From the NCBI GenBank assembly GCA_017460885.1, contig JAFUAB010000027.1:1-64000 (forward strand): a stretch of DNA of 64,000 bases, written 5' to 3'. Shown one piece after another: positions 54,127 to 62,487 of this stretch. The notes beneath the pieces were generated by a model, which was not told where the DNA came from, made no database searches, and saw nothing but the letters and a program-made list of their open reading frames with translations. This DNA comes from Lachnospiraceae bacterium. Its GTDB lineage: Bacteria > Bacillota > Clostridia > Lachnospirales > Lachnospiraceae. Made by a program: the position numbers and the translations under genes. The first letter of the stretch is position 1. Each line of letters starts with the position of its first letter.

Positions 54127-56526
54127 ATGAAACCATACAGTCCGAGGTTTACCGATTTTGATCTGAGTCCGCATTCCGGTCTGACAAGAGAGAGCTGGAA
54201 GGATGCGGCAAGATATCTGCTCAAGGGCGTTTTTTACAGTCTGGAGAGTATTGATTCTCCGGTTGTTCTGCCACGTGCTGAGACAGAGGTCACATATCCT
54301 CATAGGAACGCCGATCCGGGTACTCTTAAGGCGCAGAGGAAGGCTGAGATGTTTGAAGGGCTGACCAGATCCTTTTTCATCGCTTCCGTGCTTATCAAAG
54401 AGGATCCCGAGCTTGAGATCAACGGAATATCTGTATGGGAATATTATAAGCTGCATATCCTGAGGAGCTGTATCAATGACGGCGGTGAGGAATATGCGGG
54501 ATCATATGAGGATATGCAGGCGCTTACCGGAGAATCGGATCCCTTCAGGCCTTTTCAGCAGACCGTTGAGACCTGTGCTCTCGTGATCGGGCTCTACATG
54601 GCGGGGGAGGATTTCTTTGCCGCTTATTCAAAGGAGGAGCAGGACGGCATCGCGGCATTTCTGTCAGGATATGCCCACGCCAACACGGTTCCGCAGAACT
54701 GGCGGCTTTTCAATATGCTGGATATGGCGTTCCTGAACATGCATGGGTATGAGATCGACAGGAACGTCATGCTGAATCATGCCCTGTCCTGCCTGGACTA
54801 TCACGTGGGAGACGGATGGTATAGGGACGGGCATTCCTTTGACTATTATTCTTGCTGGGCTTTCAATTTCTATGCCCCGCTGTGGAACAGGTGGTACGGA
54901 TATGAGCACATGCCGGAGATCGCCCGGAGGTTTGAGGAGATATCAAACCGCCTGATGGAGACCTATCCGGACATGTTCGACGAGGACGGTTTCACCAACA
55001 TGTGGGGGCGCAGCTGCATATACAGAAATGCGGCCACGAGTCCATTTGACGGCAATCTGTTCCTCGAACATCCAAGCGTTGACTGCGGACTGGCTAGGAG
55101 GATCGCTTCGGGATCGCTGCTGCAGTTCATGAACCGGGATGACTTCCTGCATGACGGCATTCCCACTCTTGGATTCTACGGACAGTTCACGCCGCTGGTT
55201 CAGGCATACTCGTGTGCGGGATCTCCTTACTGGCTGGGCAAGGCCTTTATGTGCCTTCATCTGCCGGCGGATCATCCCTTCTGGACGTCGACCGAGAATA
55301 ACGGCAGCTGGGAGGAGATGTCCGGCAGCGACGTCAGGGAGACGGTGCTGGAGGGCCCGGCGCTCGCATTCACGAACCACAAGGCGAACGGACAGACGCT
55401 GCTGCGCACTGCCAAGGTCGTCAAGAACAAAAATGACGACCACGGGATGTGGAATTATTCCAAGCTCACATATAATACGAAGTATCCGTGGGAGAGTACG
55501 CCGATGCCCGTGAAAGAGGCTGATGCACTGAATCGATCCGATGAGATGACCGGTGATGCTGCGGCAGGAGCAGCGGATGCCGGAGTTCCCGGGATGGAAC
55601 CAACGGGATCATCAGGTACCCGGGGAGATCAAGCGGATGACATTCATGCCGGGACTGATGGACTAAATGTCGAATCGATGCAGTACGTGCTTAAGAATCC
55701 CCGTAACGGAGAACTCCGGAAGGCCAACGTGACCTTCTATGCGGGACATCGCGACGGAGTGTTGTACCGCAGGCAATTCTTTAATTACGTGCTAGAGAAC
55801 GAGTGTCACTGGCTTGAGGCTGCGGATCTGGCGGACTTCGCGATCCCGCTCGGCATCATGCGTGTTGACAGGATGCGCATCGCCAGGAGACCTCTTGAGA
55901 TCACGCTGGGTGCTTATGGCGTCCCGGATAACGGAAATACGCAGATCAGGCTGCTCACGGGGGAGGAGATCGTCATCAGGGATGAGAGGGATGTATCGGA
56001 CGGATCGGTCATCGGAAACGGCGATGGCAGAGCAACTGCTCACGGTATCGTGGATGAGAAGAGTGATACAGGTCATGCAAGCGGAGCGGCCGACCGGGAG
56101 GTGCCTCGTTCCGTTACTGTCACGCCGCAGGCATACGTTCTTAAAGGTGTTGATCACATGGGACATATCAAGCGTATGGCCTACACTGTTTATACCGGCT
56201 TTACGGAACTGAAGCTTGTCAGAAGCAGGGGCTCGAATCCGGATTCGGAGTATTCATATGTGCCTTATGCTTCCGGCGGACTTTACAGACAGTATGACGC
56301 ATCGGAACCGTCGGTTTTCATATCCATAACGCAGACGTTAGACGGTGACCGCGAGTTTGAGCCTGATGAGATATTCCCCGTTCGAGGGATCCGTCTGCGG
56401 GGTGCATTATCCGACGCGGACGGCCGGGCAGTGATGGCGAGCGCCGCGCAGATATGCATAGACCTGGCTGACGGCAGTACACGCATCGTTGATTACTCCG
56501 GTATTGAGGGACGGATGAGCCTGTAA
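54127..56526 (+). CDS. DUF2264-family protein, probable uronate-locus glycosidase
   Basis: A 799-residue cytoplasmic protein. The first 400 residues match DUF2264: SPHSGLTRESWKDAARYLLK, QNWRLFNMLDMAFLNMHGYE and GDGWYRDGHSFDYYSCWAF. Some DUF2264 proteins have been placed in a glucuronidase family (GH154, from memory). The beta-rich C-terminal part is broken by two low-complexity stretches, about residues 463-515 and 619-660, rich in Ala, Gly, Asp and Thr, which look like insertions. AAAGGA precedes the ATG. The 183 bases before it hold no recognised site. Confidence 0.75.
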   Translation: MKPYSPRFTDFDLSPHSGLTRESWKDAARYLLKGVFYSLESIDSPVVLPRAETEVTYPHRNADPGTLKAQRKAEMFEGLTRSFFIASVLIKEDPELEINGISVWEYYKLHILRSCINDGGEEYAGSYEDMQALTGESDPFRPFQQTVETCALVIGLYMAGEDFFAAYSKEEQDGIAAFLSGYAHANTVPQNWRLFNMLDMAFLNMHGYEIDRNVMLNHALSCLDYHVGDGWYRDGHSFDYYSCWAFNFYAPLWNRWYGYEHMPEIARRFEEISNRLMETYPDMFDEDGFTNMWGRSCIYRNAATSPFDGNLFLEHPSVDCGLARRIASGSLLQFMNRDDFLHDGIPTLGFYGQFTPLVQAYSCAGSPYWLGKAFMCLHLPADHPFWTSTENNGSWEEMSGSDVRETVLEGPALAFTNHKANGQTLLRTAKVVKNKNDDHGMWNYSKLTYNTKYPWESTPMPVKEADALNRSDEMTGDAAAGAADAGVPGMEPTGSSGTRGDQADDIHAGTDGLNVESMQYVLKNPRNGELRKANVTFYAGHRDGVLYRRQFFNYVLENECHWLEAADLADFAIPLGIMRVDRMRIARRPLEITLGAYGVPDNGNTQIRLLTGEEIVIRDERDVSDGSVIGNGDGRATAHGIVDEKSDTGHASGAADREVPRSVTVTPQAYVLKGVDHMGHIKRMAYTVYTGFTELKLVRSRGSNPDSEYSYVPYASGGLYRQYDASEPSVFISITQTLDGDREFEPDEIFPVRGIRLRGALSDADGRAVMASAAQICIDLADGSTRIVDYSGIEGRMSL

Positions 56527-56546
56527 AGCAATGTTGTAAGGCAATC

Positions 56547-56598
56547 ATAACACCGGATAACCATTGAAAATATGGTTATCCGGTGTTATCCTTATTTT
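56547..56598 (+). terminator. Terminator at the end of the sugar locus
   Basis: ATAACACCGGATAACCAT and ATGGTTATCCGGTGTTAT are perfect reverse complements of 18 bases around a seven-base loop, followed by CCTTATTTT. It marks the end of the polysaccharide locus. Confidence 0.85.
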
Positions 56599-56612
56599 GG
56601 AGGGATTGCGGC

Positions 56613-58430
56613 ATGGATGAAACACGAATTGCGGAAATTGAGAGGCAGCTGGCAGAATTGCCTGCGGGGTATCTTGTCTATAAGAATATTAAGGGAAAAG
56701 CACAGCCTTACCTTCAATGGACGGAAAACGGTCATACCGTTTCCAAGTATGTAAGGATCGCAGAGAGGGAAGAGGTATTCCGGAAGATTTCGCTTAAAAG
56801 GGATTTGCAGGAAGAACTGAAAAAACTAAGAGCCATGAATCTGTCCATGTCTGCTGCCGGCATGTCTGCACAGACAGGAGCAGATCCTTTTCGGACCCGC
56901 GTGACTCGTGGAGATGAGTTGCTGATGCTGACGTCCTCGATAAGGGATTACCAAAAACGCGACTGCTTTTCGCTGCTGCGCAAATACGTATACGGAAGCT
57001 TTCCGGGAAAAGTATGTCTGCTGTATGGCCTTCGGCGCACGGGAAAAACCACGCTCCTGTTCCAGATGATAAATGACTTGTCTCCGGAAGAATTGTCACG
57101 GGCTGTCTATATCAAAGCCCGTACGACGGACGACATGGCAGACATGAACCATGACTTAAAGATCCTGGCTTCTTCCGGATACGTTTATGTGTTTCTGGAT
57201 GAAGTTACGCTTATGGATGATTTTATTGATGGAGCAGCACTTTTTTCTGACGTTTACGCCATGATGGGCATGAAGATCATTCTCTCAGGGACGGATTCTC
57301 TCGGCTTTTGGTTTACGCTGTCACAGGAGCTATATGACCGGGCATTTCTAATCCATACAACCTATATTCCCTTTCACGAATATGCAAGGGTTTTGGGGAT
57401 CAGGGATATCGACGAATATATCTGTTATGGCGGCATGCTCCGTAAGGGGGAAACAGATTTTAACGACGAAGATTTGCTTTCCCCGGAAGCCCCTTTCCGG
57501 GACGACGAGTCTACCCGGCGCTATATTGATGCTGCAATATGCAGGAATATCCAGCACTCTCTGGCCTGCTGTAAAGACGGTGCATATTTTCGACATCTCC
57601 GAGAATTATACGAAACCGGAGAACTCACGGGTGCCATTAACCGCATAATTGAGAGCATGAACCATCAGTTCCTGATCAGCACGTTGACGAGGACCTTTAA
57701 GTCTCATGATCTGGGTTCTGCGGCGGAACTCCTCAGAAAACAGGAGGATCCGGACAAGAGGACCGATATCCTGGATCGCATTGACCGAAAAGCTATTACC
57801 CGTAAGCTGATGGAAATGCTGGAGATTCGTAATCGTGAAGATCAGATTATAGGCATTACGACAGTCCACGTGGAAGAGATCAAAGAATACCTGAAAGCAC
57901 TTGACCTGGTTGTGAATCTTCCTTCGGAAACAACATCGACTGACACTACGTCCTCGGAATACGTGATCTTTACGCAGCCGGGCATGCGTTATTCTCAGGC
58001 TCAGGGCTTGATACACATATTGATGAAGGATCCTCTGTTCTCATCTTTTAGTCTAAGAGAACGGGATCTTGCATGTGAGCGCATCTTTGAAGACGTACGG
58101 GGAAGGATGATGGAGGACATTGTGCTGCTTGAGACAAGCCGGGCTCTTCCAAAGAGCCGGCGCGCTTTCAAGCTGATCTTTGCCCGTTCCGAATTTGACA
58201 TGCTGATTTTTGATGAGAACAAATATACGTGTGAGGCTTACGAGATCAAACATAGTTCGGAAACTGATCCTGGACAATGCCGGACACTTCTTTCACCTGA
58301 AACCTGTGCAGCAGCAGAGCATGTTTTCGGACCCATTACGAGAAAATGTGTCATCTATCGTGGAAAGTCGCGGTCTATGGACAATGGCATAGAGTATATG
58401 AACGTGGAAGAATATCTGGAAAAGCTGTGA
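56613..58430 (+). CDS. AAA ATPase with DUF6788-like N-terminus
   Basis: A 605-residue protein. Residues 1-60 (PAGYLVYKNIKGKAQPYLQW) resemble the DUF6788 domain. The ATPase has Walker A LLYGLRRTGKTTLLFQM and Walker B YVYVFLDEVT. The C-terminal 100 residues (FDMLIFDENKYTCEAYEIKH) look like a PD-(D/E)xK nuclease-type fold, as in archaeal-type ATPases of the AAA_14/DUF234 group. GGAGGG precedes the ATG at 56613. The role is unknown; such genes are often mobile or defence related. Confidence 0.8.
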   Translation: MDETRIAEIERQLAELPAGYLVYKNIKGKAQPYLQWTENGHTVSKYVRIAEREEVFRKISLKRDLQEELKKLRAMNLSMSAAGMSAQTGADPFRTRVTRGDELLMLTSSIRDYQKRDCFSLLRKYVYGSFPGKVCLLYGLRRTGKTTLLFQMINDLSPEELSRAVYIKARTTDDMADMNHDLKILASSGYVYVFLDEVTLMDDFIDGAALFSDVYAMMGMKIILSGTDSLGFWFTLSQELYDRAFLIHTTYIPFHEYARVLGIRDIDEYICYGGMLRKGETDFNDEDLLSPEAPFRDDESTRRYIDAAICRNIQHSLACCKDGAYFRHLRELYETGELTGAINRIIESMNHQFLISTLTRTFKSHDLGSAAELLRKQEDPDKRTDILDRIDRKAITRKLMEMLEIRNREDQIIGITTVHVEEIKEYLKALDLVVNLPSETTSTDTTSSEYVIFTQPGMRYSQAQGLIHILMKDPLFSSFSLRERDLACERIFEDVRGRMMEDIVLLETSRALPKSRRAFKLIFARSEFDMLIFDENKYTCEAYEIKHSSETDPGQCRTLLSPETCAAAEHVFGPITRKCVIYRGKSRSMDNGIEYMNVEEYLEKL

Positions 58431-58433
58431 ATT

Positions 58434-58544
58434 CACATTTTATTCCTTTTTTTTCGAAAGCACCTTCCGATTTTATTCCTTTTTGGAGAAATGACCTTCC
58501 GATTTTATTTCCTTTTTGGAGAAATGACCCTCCGATTTTATTCC
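58434..58544 (+). repeat. Tandem 32-bp repeats
   Basis: Two nearly complete units (58463-58494 and 58495-58527; core CCGATTTTATTCCTTTTTGG) with partial units on both sides. They lie between two ATPase genes and directly before the promoter of the second. Confidence 0.8.
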
Positions 58545-58551
58545 ATCTCGC

Positions 58552-58580
58552 TTGACGAAACGCCGGAAAAGCGCTATTTT
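58552..58580 (+). promoter_or_regulatory. Promoter of the second ATPase gene
   Basis: TTGACG at 58552-58557, a 17-base spacer, and TATTTT at 58575-58580, 22 bases before the ATG. Confidence 0.5.
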
Positions 58581-58602
58581 TGAAGCATGGAGGGAATAAT
58601 AA

Positions 58603-59920
58603 ATGCTAAAAAGGAAAGCCTATGACAAGCTTCTTGAGTGGAAGAACGGCAGTAATAAAAAGTGCTTGATGATAAAAGGTGCAAGACAGGTTGGCAAGAC
58701 CTATCTTATACGTGAATTTGGGCACAATGAATACGAACCTTTATTGAAATTAACTTTATTGTACAGAAGGAATTAAGATACATTTTTGACGGTGATCTGA
58801 GCGCAGACAATATATATAAGCGAATATCGATCTCCATTCCGGATCTAAGTCTGATTCCGGGGAAGACACTTATTTTCCTTGATGAAATACAAAATTGCGG
58901 AAATGCCAGGACGTCTCTTAAATTTCTGACCGAGGACGGGAGATTTGACGTAATTACCTCCGGAAGCCTTCTTGGACTGACGTATGCTGAGAATGGAGAT
59001 ACGGAAGCGGAAGAGCCCGAATCGGTTCCTACCGGATATGAAGCTTTTTTAACAATGTATCCACTTGATTTTGAAGAATTTCTCTGGGCAGAAAAGTACA
59101 GTACCGAAACAATTGCCGGGTTAAAAAAGAATTACGACGGCGTACAGAAAGTAGATCCTTTTATCAATTCGAAGCTTGAGGAATTGTTCAGGGAATATAT
59201 CGTAGTCGGAGGAATGCCGGAGGTCGTGGCGCATTTCTGCGCTAACCATGATTTTAACGAGGTACTGAAAATCCAGGAAAGCATTCTGGAAAATTACAGG
59301 TTTGATATTTCCAAGCATGCCAAAGGCGCGGAAAAACAAAAAGTAAGAGCGTGTTATGATGCAATTCCAAAGCAGTTAGCCAAAGAATTAAAAAAGTTCC
59401 AGTATTCGACGGTTGAAAAAAATCCACTTCAAAGAAATACGGCGGCAGTGTTCGGTGGTTGATAGATTCCGCGATGGTTGAGCCATGTTACAACATTACC
59501 GAAGCAAATCTGCCGCTCATGGCCAATGCCATTGAAACGCAGTTCAAGCTCTATGTTAATGACACAGGTCTGCTTTGCGCGATTTACGGCTTTGAGACAC
59601 GGCGCGCCGTCCTGGACAATTCCATTAAGGGTAATACCAAGGGAGGAAACTACGAGAACGTAATAGCCGAATGCCTTGTGAAAAATGGGTATAAGCTCTA
59701 TTATTATAAACCCGATGACGATCACGAGCTTGAATTTCTGATTGAAAAAGAAGGAAGCGTTATCCCTGTTGAAGTCAAGGCCGGCAATACGTCAACAGTA
59801 TCGCTGAACAACTTTATTAATGACTATAAGCCACCGGTTGCTTACAAGTTTGTGAATGGAAATGTTGGACGGACGGATGATAAGATTACCTTACCTCATT
59901 ATATGGTTATGTTTATTTGA
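58603..59920 (+). pseudogene. AAA_14/DUF4143 ATPase broken by two frameshifts
   Basis: The three frames together give a full ATPase. Frame one has MIKGARQVGKTYLIREFG (Walker A). Frame two has KTLIFLDEIQNC (Walker B), PLDFEEFLWA and VGGMPEVVAHF. Frame three has RWLIDSAMVEPCYNI, LYVNDTGLLCA and FLIEKEGSVIPVEVKAGN (DUF4143 nuclease-like end). One base is missing near 58740. Another is missing in a run of seven A at 59416-59422, where eight would restore VEKKSTSKKYGGS. GGAGGG precedes the ATG. Either a recent pseudogene or a sequencing artefact. Confidence 0.85.
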
Positions 59921-59984
59921 TGAACCTCATATATCGCTGTCTGACGTTGTAAATGGGGCTGGTTTTTCAGGGACAAGCTGCCAA

Positions 59985-60070
59985 ACGAATTAAGTAATTG
60001 CACTTTGCCGAGCCATAACTGCCATAAATTCAAGCATTATGGCTCGACATACGGCAATTACTAAATTCGT
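59985..60070 (+). repeat. Long imperfect inverted repeat
   Basis: ACGAATTAAGTAATTGC at the left pairs with GCAATTACTAAATTCGT at the right with small bulges, and CGAGCCATAA pairs with TTATGGCTCG inside. The element of about 86 bases could form a cruciform or a transcript-end hairpin. It could also be a small MITE-like unit. No gene is seen in 59921-60148. Confidence 0.75.
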
Positions 60071-60148
60071 TGACTATAATTCGTTTTTTCAAAAATGAAC
60101 AGGTTCGGGGATCAGTGAAAGTGTCGGGAATTGAGGAGGCTGGTTCGG

Positions 60149-61795
60149 ATGGAACAGTGTGACAACAGGATAGATGGGACAGCGGCAGAGCATATTACGG
60201 AGACTGCGGCAGAACATATAACCAGACTCGCAAAGCCGAGGCGAAAGGGAATACTCAGCCTTGTGTTCAGTCGCACCGCGATAGTGGTTCTGCTTTTTGC
60301 GATCCAGATAATTCTGTATGTGGTTATTTACGGATATTTCCGGCAGTATATGCCGGGCTTTAATATAGCGACCGAAATTTTCCAGCTTATTATGGTTCTG
60401 TACCTGATCAACTGCGGTATGGATACCACGAGTAAGGTGACATGGATGGTTTTGATCGCCCTTTTTCCCATTGCGGCATCCATTTTTCTGATGATGACCA
60501 AAACCGATATCGGGCACCGCAAGCTCAAACGAAACGTAGCCAAACAGATCGATCTTTCACGCGGCGAGCTGGATCAGTCGGATTATGTGCTGTATAAGCT
60601 AAAGGAAAGCGGAACCGATGACCTCAATCATTTCCTTAATCTGACCGGAACCTTTCCGGTATATGACAATAATGAGGTGACATATTATCCGATCGGAGAA
60701 AAGGCTTTTGAGGCCATGCTTGAGAGTCTCAGAGGAGCGAATAAGTATATTTATCTGGAATTCTTCATAATAGAAGAAGGCTATATGTGGGGAAGCATAC
60801 TTGACATACTGATCGAAAAGGCTAAGGCCGGAGTCGATGTGCGCGTGATGTATGACGGAATGTGTGAGATAACCAAGATCCCTTACAACTATTCGAAGCT
60901 TATGGAGGCAGCAGGCATACGATGTCATTCGTTTTCTCCTCTGCGGCCTTTCCTTTCTACCTATTACAATTATCGCGATCATCGCAAGATACTGGTGATC
61001 GACGGACATACGGCATTTACCGGTGGAGTCAATCTGGCAGACGAGTACATTAACCGTAATTCCAAATTCGGTCATTGGAAGGATTCCGCCATTCGTATCA
61101 GGGGTGATGCGACGCAGAGCTTCACCGTTATGTTCCTGCAGATGTGGAATCTCAGAGAACCGGGGGTTGAAAAAAGCACGGAATTTACCCTTCCCGGGCC
61201 GGTGGCTGAAGCATGGACCGACAAAATGACCGATTCGGTCAAACCGTCCGGATATGTCATGCCCTTTTCGGATGAACCGCTGGATCAGTATCGCGTCGGC
61301 GAGATCGTATATATAGATATGCTTTACCGTGCCAATAATTATGTTCATATCATGACTCCGTATCTGATCCTCAACAGCGATACTGAGAATGCACTGAAAT
61401 ATGCGGCGGAGAGAGGTGTGGATGTAAGACTGATCCTTCCCGGGATCCCGGACAAAAAGCTGGCATACTCTCTGGCGAAGTCTCATTACGCAGCGCTTAT
61501 CTCCGCAGGAGTTAAGATCTATGAATATACTCCGGGCTTCGTGCATGCCAAGGTATGCGTCAGTGATGATGTCAAGGCAATGGTAGGCACGATCAATCTT
61601 GACTACAGGAGTCTGTATCACCATTTCGAGTGTGCGGCCTACCTCTATGGCAACGACTGCATAGCGGATATAGAGAAGGATTTTGAGGATACCCTCAGTA
61701 AGTGTAAGCAGGTGACATGGGACAGCATCAAGGGAGAGAAGCTGTTTTACAAGGTCACCGGACCGCTTTTGAAGGTGTTTGCACCGCTGATGTAG
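60149..61795 (+). CDS. cls: Cardiolipin synthase
   Basis: A 548-residue membrane enzyme with two to three N-terminal helices and two phospholipase D motifs: HRKILVIDGHTAFTGGVN and HAKVCVSDDVKAMVGTINLD. It joins phosphatidylglycerol molecules into cardiolipin. GAGGAGG lies about 10 bases before the ATG at 60149; the frame also opens at a TTG inside that site, which is less likely. Residue count is near the family norm of 480-520, with a slightly long N-terminus. Confidence 0.92.
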   Translation: MEQCDNRIDGTAAEHITETAAEHITRLAKPRRKGILSLVFSRTAIVVLLFAIQIILYVVIYGYFRQYMPGFNIATEIFQLIMVLYLINCGMDTTSKVTWMVLIALFPIAASIFLMMTKTDIGHRKLKRNVAKQIDLSRGELDQSDYVLYKLKESGTDDLNHFLNLTGTFPVYDNNEVTYYPIGEKAFEAMLESLRGANKYIYLEFFIIEEGYMWGSILDILIEKAKAGVDVRVMYDGMCEITKIPYNYSKLMEAAGIRCHSFSPLRPFLSTYYNYRDHRKILVIDGHTAFTGGVNLADEYINRNSKFGHWKDSAIRIRGDATQSFTVMFLQMWNLREPGVEKSTEFTLPGPVAEAWTDKMTDSVKPSGYVMPFSDEPLDQYRVGEIVYIDMLYRANNYVHIMTPYLILNSDTENALKYAAERGVDVRLILPGIPDKKLAYSLAKSHYAALISAGVKIYEYTPGFVHAKVCVSDDVKAMVGTINLDYRSLYHHFECAAYLYGNDCIADIEKDFEDTLSKCKQVTWDSIKGEKLFYKVTGPLLKVFAPLM

Positions 61796-61831
61796 GGAAC
61801 GATGAGTGCAGGCTTTCCCCTGTGCATCTAA

Positions 61832-61858
61832 GGAAATGCTGAATTAATCAGCGTTTCC
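61832..61858 (+). repeat. Hairpin, second copy of a dispersed element
   Basis: GGAAATGCTGA pairs with TCAGCGTTTCC. It shares the stem GGAAAYGCT...TTAATCAGCGTTTCC with 50723-50748, about 11 kb away. Followed by A, not T, residues, so not a plus-strand terminator. Confidence 0.65.
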
Positions 61859-61875
61859 AAAAAATAAGTTTGATG

Positions 61876-61904
61876 TTGAAAAAGATTTTGGATTTATATA
61901 TATT
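61876..61904 (+). promoter_or_regulatory. Promoter placing the start site at the ATG
   Basis: TTGAAA at 61876-61881, a 17-base spacer and TATATT at 61899-61904. The next ATG is at 61911, seven bases after the -10 box, so transcription would begin at or next to the start codon. Confidence 0.55.
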
Positions 61905-61910
61905 TTTATT

Positions 61911-62450
61911 ATGGGTAAGAGAAAAGCAGCAATAGAGAATTACATATCCGGCAGGATCAGGCTCTACGGCGACAACATTTTGAATTCTCAGGAGTTTGGA
62001 AATACGACGGACGAGGTGCATCATAAGCACAGCTCGCTCGAGGATCATACGCTGAATGTGACGATAGCCGGGGCCAAGCTTTGCAGGAGACTCAATAAGA
62101 TGCACATAGACGTGGATGAGAAGGATGTGATACAGGCATCTCTGTGCCATGATCTGGGTATGATAGACCGGGACGAAAAGTATGAAACCGACAAGGACGC
62201 GTGGAAGCAGCATCCGGTCGAATCCGTCAAGTCTGCGAGAAAGCTGATACCGGGCATGAGCAAACGTGCCGAGTCGATCATCATGACGCATATGTGGCCC
62301 ATCTGCGGCGAACGTCCCCGTTCGAAGGAAGCGGTGGTGGTATCGATCGCGGATAAATATGCCAGCATTATCGACTGGACCAGTTATATCTTTGGTCACA
62401 GTTATAAAAGGAACATCAAGCGACTGATCAAAGCCAGGGTCAGAGTATGA
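61911..62450 (+). CDS. HD-domain phosphohydrolase
   Basis: A 179-residue protein with the metal-binding HD signature: SLEDHTLNVTIAGAKL, then SLCHDLGMIDRDE, a later HMW and VSIADKYASI. HD proteins hydrolyse phosphate esters, often nucleotides. There is no Shine-Dalgarno sequence; the upstream bases are T/A-rich and hold a promoter that would give a leaderless mRNA. The substrate is unknown. Confidence 0.8.
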   Translation: MGKRKAAIENYISGRIRLYGDNILNSQEFGNTTDEVHHKHSSLEDHTLNVTIAGAKLCRRLNKMHIDVDEKDVIQASLCHDLGMIDRDEKYETDKDAWKQHPVESVKSARKLIPGMSKRAESIIMTHMWPICGERPRSKEAVVVSIADKYASIIDWTSYIFGHSYKRNIKRLIKARVRV

Positions 62451-62487
62451 CTTTGTTGACATAACATATAATTCTGATGATCTTTTC

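Noticed and set aside
58434-58544. CRISPR array
   Set aside because: The repeats are directly adjacent, with no variable spacers, and no cas genes are present in the window.
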